Shown piece by piece: positions 58,698 through 64,000 of a stretch of 64,000 bases of DNA. Position numbers and translations under genes: made by a program. The stretch covers positions 1 through 64,000 of the forward strand of contig CAYTUB010000001.1 of NCBI GenBank assembly GCA_964441145.1, in the 5' to 3' direction. Position 1 is the first letter of the stretch. Each line of letters starts with the position of its first letter. Below the pieces are notes generated by a model. That model ran no database searches. It was given only the letters and a program-made list of their open reading frames with translations, and had not been told where the DNA came from. This DNA comes from SHLQ01 sp964441145 (GTDB lineage Bacteria > Actinomycetota > Acidimicrobiia > Acidimicrobiales > SHLQ01).

Positions 58698-60535
58698 GCT
58701 GCTCTTCCTATTAGCGGTGCATCATCATCAAAGAGTAGACACGTAATTACCCGATCCGGCTCTTCGGCCTGATTCCAAGAATCTTCGGTTGGTTGAAGGA
58801 ACTTGAACATAAGAGCTCGCTCATCATCTACAGGCACGTAGGCCTCAAGAGATGTGCGACAGACATCCTCGGCGTAGGCCGAGATTGCAGGCTCATCGAA
58901 GGTGGTGATCGACGAGTCGATCAGTACCTCTCGGTAGACCTCGAATTGGTGCTCAACTTCGCAGTCGACCTTGGTCACTTCGGTGACTTGCCCAGAGCCA
59001 ATATCGCCGACGATGCAATCGCCAGCGCGCAGCTCGAACACGGACACTTCGTCGGGTCCAGGCTGAGCCTCCTCGGCAGGCGGTGCCGATGATGCCGACG
59101 TTGGTGGTGCAGTTGCTTCCTCGGCGGTCGAGGCGTCGTCGGAACCACTCAGAAGCTGAATGATAAGAAAGGCAAGGCCGACCAGAATTGCCAGGCCAAT
59201 GAGGCCCGCAAGAGCAGGAAGGATGCTGCGCTTGGGCGTTTCCTCCTCAACCTCAGGAGCGGGTTGTGGAACGGCGAGATCCACGACTTGTGGAGCGTCG
59301 CCGGTTGCGGCCATTCCCACTCGTCCAGTGAGGGGAGCCTTTGTTGGTCTCCGCCACGCACCGTCTCGCTCGACGGGCTCCGGTCCTGGGTTTGGCTGAG
59401 TCTTTGATTCGTCGCTGTAGAGGTCTGCGATGTTGGTTGAGGCGACAGTCGGCGTGTCAACGTCGGGGATTGAGACGTCGGGAGCGGCCATATCTGGCAT
59501 CGCCATGTCGGGCATGGACACATCGGGGATTGAGACGTCGGGGATTGAGACGTCGGGAGCGGCCATNNNNNNNNNNNNNNNNNNNNNNNNNNNNNNNNNN
59601 NNNNNNNNNNNNNNNNNNNNNNNNNNNNNNNNNNNNNNNNNNNNNNNNNNNNNNNNNNNNNNNNNNTCGGGGATTGAGACGTCGGGAGCGGCCATGTCGG
59701 GGATCGAGACATCTGGCATCGAGACATCGGGGATTGAGACGTCGGGAGCGGCCATGTCGGGGATCGAGACACCTGGCATCGCCATGTCGGGGATTGAGAC
59801 GTCGGGAGCGGCCATGTCGGGCATCGAGACGTCTGGGGTAGCGGCAGCGCCACCAAAGAAGCTCGACCCTCGAGCATCATTTGCCAGTGGGGAGTCCGAG
59901 GGTGCATCGGAGTCTGCCGCGCCGAGAATCTCGCTTACGGTCTGACGTTCGTCGTAGGCGCTGGTCCATCCATCCTCCTCGGGGGCTTCAGAACCAGCTT
60001 CAGGAGCAGCCGAGGCGGTAGGCGCCGGAACCTCGGGTGCAGGTGCGGGTGCGGCGGCGGCTGGTACAGCCACTTCAGGAGCGGGTGCGGTAGGTGCAAC
60101 AACTTCAGGAGCAGGTGCGGGATCTGTCGTAATGTTTTGCCATCCCCCGCTGGAGGTCTGCGGCTCCGGATCAGGAAGATCGTTGGAGATCTCTGGGGCG
60201 GCCGTCGGCGCTGCAAACGATGCCGCAGGCTCGGGATGTACCGGCTCAACAATTGGATCGCCGAGACTCGTTGAGCCCATGTCTGGTGTGTACGGGTCCG
60301 GCAACGCCGTGGGGCTCGCAGGAACCGAATCTGGTTGTGTCAGGGTCGGCTCTGGCGAGGTTGCCATAGGGGCCTCGGGAGAGGTCGCCACTTGGGCATC
60401 GACGCCAGCCGATACGGGTTCGTCACTAGTGCTAGAGACGTCGCCTTCGTAGACGGCTCCCGGTTCCGCATCTGCGGGATACCACTTGCCATCCGAGGCG
60501 AGCCACCAGCCGGGTCCTTGCCATACGTCGCTCAC
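58694..60535 (-). CDS. repeat-rich membrane protein with Septum_form-type C-terminus (contains a gap)
   Basis: The N-terminus (DVWQGPGWWLASDGKWYPAD) carries a short motif common at the start of Acidimicrobiia membrane proteins. A Pro/Ala/Glu-rich stretch follows, then a pentapeptide array of PDVSI, PDVSM, PDMAA and PDMAM units (about 59460-59840), a transmembrane helix (LAGLIGLAILVGLAFLII) and an outer domain with two Cys-containing motifs (ELRAGDCIVGD, VTKVDCEVEHQFEVY) typical of Septum_form. The N run at 59567 lies inside the repeats. GTG 60535 is preferred; TTG 60562 is in frame. It is coupled to the glutaredoxin gene by a 4-bp overlap. Confidence 0.8.
   Translation of the reverse strand: MSDVWQGPGWWLASDGKWYPADAEPGAVYEGDVSSTSDEPVSAGVDAQVATSPEAPMATSPEPTLTQPDSVPASPTALPDPYTPDMGSTSLGDPIVEPVHPEPAASFAAPTAAPEISNDLPDPEPQTSSGGWQNITTDPAPAPEVVAPTAPAPEVAVPAAAAPAPAPEVPAPTASAAPEAGSEAPEEDGWTSAYDERQTVSEILGAADSDAPSDSPLANDARGSSFFGGAAATPDVSMPDMAAPDVSIPDMAMPGVSIPDMAAPDVSIPDVSMPDVSIPDMAAPDVSIPXXXXXXXXXXXXXXXXXXXXXXXXXXXXXXXXXXMAAPDVSIPDVSIPDVSMPDMAMPDMAAPDVSIPDVDTPTVASTNIADLYSDESKTQPNPGPEPVERDGAWRRPTKAPLTGRVGMAATGDAPQVVDLAVPQPAPEVEEETPKRSILPALAGLIGLAILVGLAFLIIQLLSGSDDASTAEEATAPPTSASSAPPAEEAQPGPDEVSVFELRAGDCIVGDIGSGQVTEVTKVDCEVEHQFEVYREVLIDSSITTFDEPAISAYAEDVCRTSLEAYVPVDDERALMFKFLQPTEDSWNQAEEPDRVITCLLFDDDAPLIGRAA
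59460..59840 (-). repeat. coding tandem repeat of pentapeptide PD(V/M)(S/A)x units
   Basis: The DNA repeats GGGATTGAGACGTCGGGAGC-like 15-bp units encoding PDVSI and PDMAA on the minus strand. The array is long enough to have caused the assembly gap, so its true copy number is unknown. Confidence 0.85.
59567..59666. other. 100-N scaffold gap inside the coding repeats
   Basis: The flanks share 29 bp of identical repeat sequence. The reading frame is kept whether the gap is real repeat sequence or collapses by 129 bp, so the true size is not determinable here. Confidence 0.9.
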
Positions 60536-60597
60536 ACTATTTAGCGTAACCCAGTCAGACAAAAGGTGTGAATCGCCACTGCATGTAGCTTTATCGG

Positions 60598-62346
60598 GTG
60601 ATTCTTGTTGACGCGACCGACATCACGATGACCCGTCCCGGTCGTCCTCTCTTAAACGGAGTCTCGGTGACAATTTCCCGAGGGGATCGGGTGGGTGTGG
60701 TCGGTTTGAACGGAACGGGCAAGTCGACGCTGATCAACGTGCTTTCAGGCATCGTGGAGCCAGAATCCGGCTCGGTTCGCCAAGCACGAGACCTGACAAT
60801 TGTGGCCCTCGAGCAAAATCCTGATCTTGGCACTGCGACCGTACGAGACGCCGTCGCAGGAATTGCCGATTCTCCGTGGGAGGTCGAGGCGGTTCTCGAT
60901 CGACTAGGGATGGGCGGTCGCATGGACGCGTCGGTCGACACGCTCTCGGGCGGTGAGGCCAAACGGGTTGCCCTTGCTCGAGCGCTCGTGCAAGACCATG
61001 ACCTGCTGATACTCGACGAGCCGACAAACCATCTCGACGTCGATGCCATCGAGTGGTTGGAGGACCGGCTCTCGCGCTCGAAGGCTGGGATCGTGCTCGT
61101 CACACACGACCGTCACGTTCTTGACCGGGTGACGACTCGGGTGATCGAGTTGGACCGCGGTGATCTCTTCGTTCATGAAGGCGGATACGACGCCTACCTC
61201 GAGGGCAGGGCACTGCGAGAAGAACAGGCCGAGAAAGCAGAAGCGGTACGAAAGAACTTGGCGCGCACCGAGCTCGCATGGCTTCGCCGCGGTGCTCCAG
61301 CGCGTACGAGTAAGGCCAAGGCTCGCATTCGCTCTGCTACCGAACTCGTCGAACACAAAGCACAGGAAGCCGCGAGGACGGGAAGCCTCGACCTGCATTT
61401 CGGTACGCCACGGCTCGGCAACGACGTCGTCGAGCTCGAAAACGTGGGGTTCGCCCACCCGGGTTCCCCGCCGCTCTTCGAGGGTGTCGATCTCGCGCTC
61501 GATCGGCGCGAACGTCTTGGCATCGTTGGCTCGAATGGCACCGGAAAGTCGACGCTGCTCGACATCATGGCGGGCAGACGTACTCCGACGGCGGGCAATG
61601 TTGCGCGGGGAACGACTGTCGATCTAGCGCTCTTTGATCAACGTGGCGTTGAACTCGACCCGTCGGCTCGTGTGTGGGAAGCCGTCGTCGGTGATGCTCC
61701 AAAACCTGACTGGCACGACGTTTCTCTAATGGAGAGCTTTTGGTTCGACAGCGATGTGCAATACGCGCCGATCGAGCTGCTGAGCGGAGGCGAACGTCGC
61801 CGACTGCAGCTGCTCATTACCCTTGCTCAACGCCCGAACGTGTTGCTTCTCGACGAGCCCACCAACGACCTCGACCTCGACACGTTGCGAGTGCTCGAGG
61901 ACTTTCTCGAAGACTTTCCCGGCGCGGTCGTCGTCGTCAGTCACGATCGAGCGTTCTTGGAGCGGACCGTCGATGATGTGTTCGTATTCGACGGTGCGGG
62001 GACCGTTGGACGGCGCCCAGGGGGATATGAGGCCTATGAGAACTTCCGGCGCGAGCAAGGTGCGGACGCGTCGATGTCAGCGCCGGCCAAAAAGTCCGCG
62101 CCTGCGAAGCAACAGGGCGCAACGTCGGGCCGCTCGAAGAGCACGCTGCGTCATCTGCTGAAGGACAACGAGAAGAAGACCGCTGCACTCGAACGGCGCC
62201 GCGGCTCGCTAAACGAAGAGTTGCAAGAGGCTGGTGATGATCACGACGCACTCGCACGGATTGGCACGGAGTTGGGTGAGATCACCGGGGATATCGAAGC
62301 GTTGGAGGAGGCGTGGCTAGATCTCAGTGAGGAACTTGAGGGCTAG
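60598..62346 (+). CDS. ABC-F family ATPase (ribosome-associated)
   Basis: The 582-residue protein has two tandem ATPase domains and no membrane segment. Domain 1: GLNGTGKST, LSGGEAKRVALARAL, LLILDEPTNHLD. Domain 2: GSNGTGKST, LLSGGERRRLQLL, LLLDEPTNDLD. A linker of basic coiled coil lies between (RALREEQAEKAEAVRKNL) and a charged C-terminal coiled coil follows. Uup-like ABC-F proteins act on the ribosome. The GTG 60598 start lacks a Shine-Dalgarno sequence but has TAGCTT 6 nt upstream, compatible with a leaderless transcript. It is divergent from the Septum_form gene. Confidence 0.92.
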   Translation: MILVDATDITMTRPGRPLLNGVSVTISRGDRVGVVGLNGTGKSTLINVLSGIVEPESGSVRQARDLTIVALEQNPDLGTATVRDAVAGIADSPWEVEAVLDRLGMGGRMDASVDTLSGGEAKRVALARALVQDHDLLILDEPTNHLDVDAIEWLEDRLSRSKAGIVLVTHDRHVLDRVTTRVIELDRGDLFVHEGGYDAYLEGRALREEQAEKAEAVRKNLARTELAWLRRGAPARTSKAKARIRSATELVEHKAQEAARTGSLDLHFGTPRLGNDVVELENVGFAHPGSPPLFEGVDLALDRRERLGIVGSNGTGKSTLLDIMAGRRTPTAGNVARGTTVDLALFDQRGVELDPSARVWEAVVGDAPKPDWHDVSLMESFWFDSDVQYAPIELLSGGERRRLQLLITLAQRPNVLLLDEPTNDLDLDTLRVLEDFLEDFPGAVVVVSHDRAFLERTVDDVFVFDGAGTVGRRPGGYEAYENFRREQGADASMSAPAKKSAPAKQQGATSGRSKSTLRHLLKDNEKKTAALERRRGSLNEELQEAGDDHDALARIGTELGEITGDIEALEEAWLDLSEELEG

Positions 62347-62395
62347 CTGACATGCACGGACCGCAAATGGGTACCTCGGCTCTACGCTTGGCCCT

Positions 62396-63070
62396 ATGAG
62401 TGAGACCGTGAGTGACCAGGTCGATGGCGACGATGTCGAGTCGGCTGCGCCCAGTGCTGAGGGTGACGGCCTCGTGCTGTCGATTACCGATACAGCGCTC
62501 GAAAAAGTGCTCGAGATACGAAATGGCGAGGACGACGCCGAGGACACCGGCCTTCGGGTCATGATCGTGGGTACCCGTGGTGTCGAGTTTGACTATGACC
62601 TTTCCCTCGAATCGATCTCTGAGGCACCCGAAGGCTCGCTTGTGTACGAGGTTGGCGAGCTGACGGTGATCATCCCGGCCGACAGCGTTGAAGACATGAC
62701 CGGCTCGACCCTCGACATTCCGTCGAACCCCATGCAGGGCGGTCTGGTAATTCGCAACCCAAATCGTCCGCCGGTTCTCGCTCCCGAGGACGTTGAACTA
62801 ACGGGTACCCTGTCGGAGAAGGTGCAGCAGCTTCTCGATCTGAGTATCAACCCAGCCCTCGCCGCTCACGGCGGGTTTGCCAGCTTGGTCAAGGTAGAGA
62901 ACGACACCGACGTGCACGTCCTAATGGGTGGCGGTTGCCAAGGCTGTTCGATGAGCGCAATGACGCTTACCGAAGGTATCAAGACCGCCATCATGGACGC
63001 GATCCCCGAGGTCACCGAGGTCATCGACGCCACCGATCACTCCGCTGGCGAGAACCCCTTCTATACCTGA
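62396..63070 (+). CDS. nfuA: NfuA-type Fe-S cluster carrier
   Basis: The 224-residue protein has an N-terminal degenerate A-type (HesB-like) domain (LVLSITDTALEKVLEIR, SLVYEVGELTVIIPADSVED) and a C-terminal NifU domain with the cluster ligands in MGGGCQGCSMSAMTLTEGIK. It transfers [4Fe-4S] clusters to apo-enzymes, presumably including the many Fe-S proteins of this genome (WhiB, RecB-like nuclease, ferrochelatase). The ATG at 62396 is 49 bp after the ABC-F stop. Confidence 0.9.
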   Translation: MSETVSDQVDGDDVESAAPSAEGDGLVLSITDTALEKVLEIRNGEDDAEDTGLRVMIVGTRGVEFDYDLSLESISEAPEGSLVYEVGELTVIIPADSVEDMTGSTLDIPSNPMQGGLVIRNPNRPPVLAPEDVELTGTLSEKVQQLLDLSINPALAAHGGFASLVKVENDTDVHVLMGGGCQGCSMSAMTLTEGIKTAIMDAIPEVTEVIDATDHSAGENPFYT

Positions 63071-63162
63071 GTTCGCTGTTTTCCCGGGCTTCGCCCTCCA
63101 GGGCTCGGATCCGGCCCTAGCGAGCCTCGACCTCGCGCCTGCTGGCCGGAGGCCCCTTTCCG

Positions 63163-63186
63163 CCCGACCGGCAAAGCCGGATCGGG
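63163..63186. terminator. hairpin in the nfuA / secreted protein intergenic region
   Basis: CCCGACCGGC and GCCGGATCGGG arms pair around AAA with one bulged T, in the 236-bp space between convergent genes. A smaller GGGC-TTCG-CCC stem is at about 63087. No gene was seen in this stretch. Confidence 0.5.
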
Positions 63187-63306
63187 CTACCTGTGGTGTC
63201 CCCACTTCGTTACTTGTTCGCAAAACGAGAAGCGCAGCGCTGCCCTATGAAGACAACGCTGCGCCTTGGCCCTCTGCAGGTGGTGGATCCCGCAGCTGTG
63301 GGGGAC

Positions 63307-63930
63307 TTATGCGGAGAAGTCTGTCTGTTCTCCGTCTGCGTTACGGGCGCCTTTGTTGCCCTTGTGTCCGCGTTGGTCACGCTTACCGAATCCGCCGCCG
63401 TCTTCGAGGCGGGATTCGATGCGGTCTTCGATGCCGGCGAGACGCTCGTCGGCTTGTTCCTGGCTGATTCGTCCGCTCGCGACAGCGTCGTTGATGCGTG
63501 TGGTTGCGCGTTCGGTGAAGAGATCGACAACAGCGCCGAGGTCATCGCCGGCAAGTTCGGCGACCGACGTGCCCTCTTCCTTGGCGGCTTGGAGATCCTC
63601 GACGGAAAGACCAAGAACGTCGGCGAGGGCTTGCGCCTTGTCCGCACGAGCTTCGTCGCGCTGGGATTGCACTACGGCACGCAGTGAGTCGGCTGAATCG
63701 ACCTGCTCTTGGGTGATGACACCCTCGGCGATCAGATCTTCGACGGCGCTTTCCACCCGGGCCTGACGACGAGCCTTGTGTCCTTCGCGGCCCGAGTCCT
63801 CAGACGTCCGGTCGGTGGCGGGGGGTCCGTCGCTGTTTTGGGCGCCGGCAATGCCTGCAGTCCCAAGGGTGATAGCTGCTACCCCGATGGCGCCAGCGCC
63901 GATCAGAGAGAGTGTCTTACGTTCTTTCAT
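63307..63930 (-). CDS. secreted alpha-helical protein, DUF2680-like
   Basis: About 207 residues. A signal peptide (LIGAGAIGVAAITLGTAGIAGAQN) is followed by a charged helical domain with the pattern LIAEGVITQEQVDSADSL and ASGRISQEQADERLAGIEDR, typical of DUF2680-type secreted proteins of unknown function. A Gly/Lys/Arg-rich C-terminus ends the protein. ATG 63930 has AGGAATTCC upstream; the longer frame to 63999 lacks a start context. It is convergent with nfuA. Confidence 0.75.
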   Translation of the reverse strand: MKERKTLSLIGAGAIGVAAITLGTAGIAGAQNSDGPPATDRTSEDSGREGHKARRQARVESAVEDLIAEGVITQEQVDSADSLRAVVQSQRDEARADKAQALADVLGLSVEDLQAAKEEGTSVAELAGDDLGAVVDLFTERATTRINDAVASGRISQEQADERLAGIEDRIESRLEDGGGFGKRDQRGHKGNKGARNADGEQTDFSA

Positions 63931-64000
63931 TCTGGAATTCCTTCGTATTCTCAAATTTCGTTGCCGCACGCTGCGGCGATAACTATCGAATGGCATCACG

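Noticed and set aside
59460..59840. CRISPR-like repeat array
   Set aside because: Units are 15 bp, in frame and encode pentapeptides within a long gene; no spacers of constant length and no cas genes.
63071..63306. Structured RNA gene in the GC-rich space after nfuA
   Set aside because: Only simple hairpins suited to termination between convergent genes are visible; no tRNA or known RNA fold was recognised.

Overview
The window reads as a ~60% GC chromosome segment of an actinobacterium, most likely class Acidimicrobiia. Support: a WhiB regulator, a Septum_form-type protein, a GPGWW..DGKWYP N-terminal motif, an actinobacterial ferrochelatase with [2Fe-2S] cysteines, a MapB-like methionine aminopeptidase, and repeated DUF1800/DUF1501 pairs. 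Two 100-N runs (43971-44070, 59567-59666) show it is a scaffolded draft. No rRNA, tRNA, CRISPR array, prophage or insertion sequence was seen.

Layout. 1-5.3 kb: dusB, maf, a small unknown, galE, and an ECF sigma/anti-sigma pair. 5.4-8.3 kb: sulfotransferase, DinB-like protein, flavin amine oxidase, PPOX protein. 8.3-11.6 kb: a LiaFSR-like envelope-stress module (LuxR-type regulator, PspC-histidine kinase, divergent PspC/LiaF-like protein) around a long inverted repeat. 11.6-16.9 kb: two lipoprotein hydrolases, a homocysteine methyltransferase, an aminotransferase. 16.9-24.7 kb: HyuA-like protein, lipoprotein, degenerate PAP2 protein, acyl-CoA dehydrogenase, secreted serine protease, acyl-CoA ligase, MsrA. 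24.8-30.8 kb: FAS1-OmpA protein, an OmpR-type two-component system, then DUF1800-DUF1501. 30.9-41.2 kb: Crp-type regulator, map, RNase II-like enzyme, DUF3048 protein, a membrane-anchored sigma-like protein, mutM, two unknowns, a RecB-like nuclease. 41.3-46.7 kb: a selenoprotein gene, then a topoisomerase IV pair. 47-52.7 kb: unknowns, M1 peptidase, a second DUF1501/DUF1800 pair. 52.8-54.7 kb: a second two-component system, divergent from that pair. 54.8-58.2 kb: a minus-strand operon of whiB, a CarH-like B12 regulator, nei, ferrochelatase and perhaps one unknown. 58.4-64 kb: glutaredoxin, repeat-rich Septum_form protein, ABC-F ATPase, NfuA, a secreted protein.

Most important observation: at 41277-41834 (minus) a secreted thioredoxin-fold lipoprotein (DsbE/TlpA type) has in-frame TGA codons at both active-site cysteine positions (W-TGA-P-F-TGA). 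The frame stays open for another 93 codons of good thioredoxin-fold sequence. A hairpin with a GGUC loop begins 11 nt after the second TGA, as in bacterial SECIS elements. The simplest reading is a double-selenocysteine (UxxU) oxidoreductase, which ordinary gene calling would truncate. Other leads: two paralogous modules pairing a two-component system with DUF1800/DUF1501, a membrane-tethered sigma-like protein, a light/porphyrin/oxidative-repair operon, and a dispersed palindromic element at gene ends.
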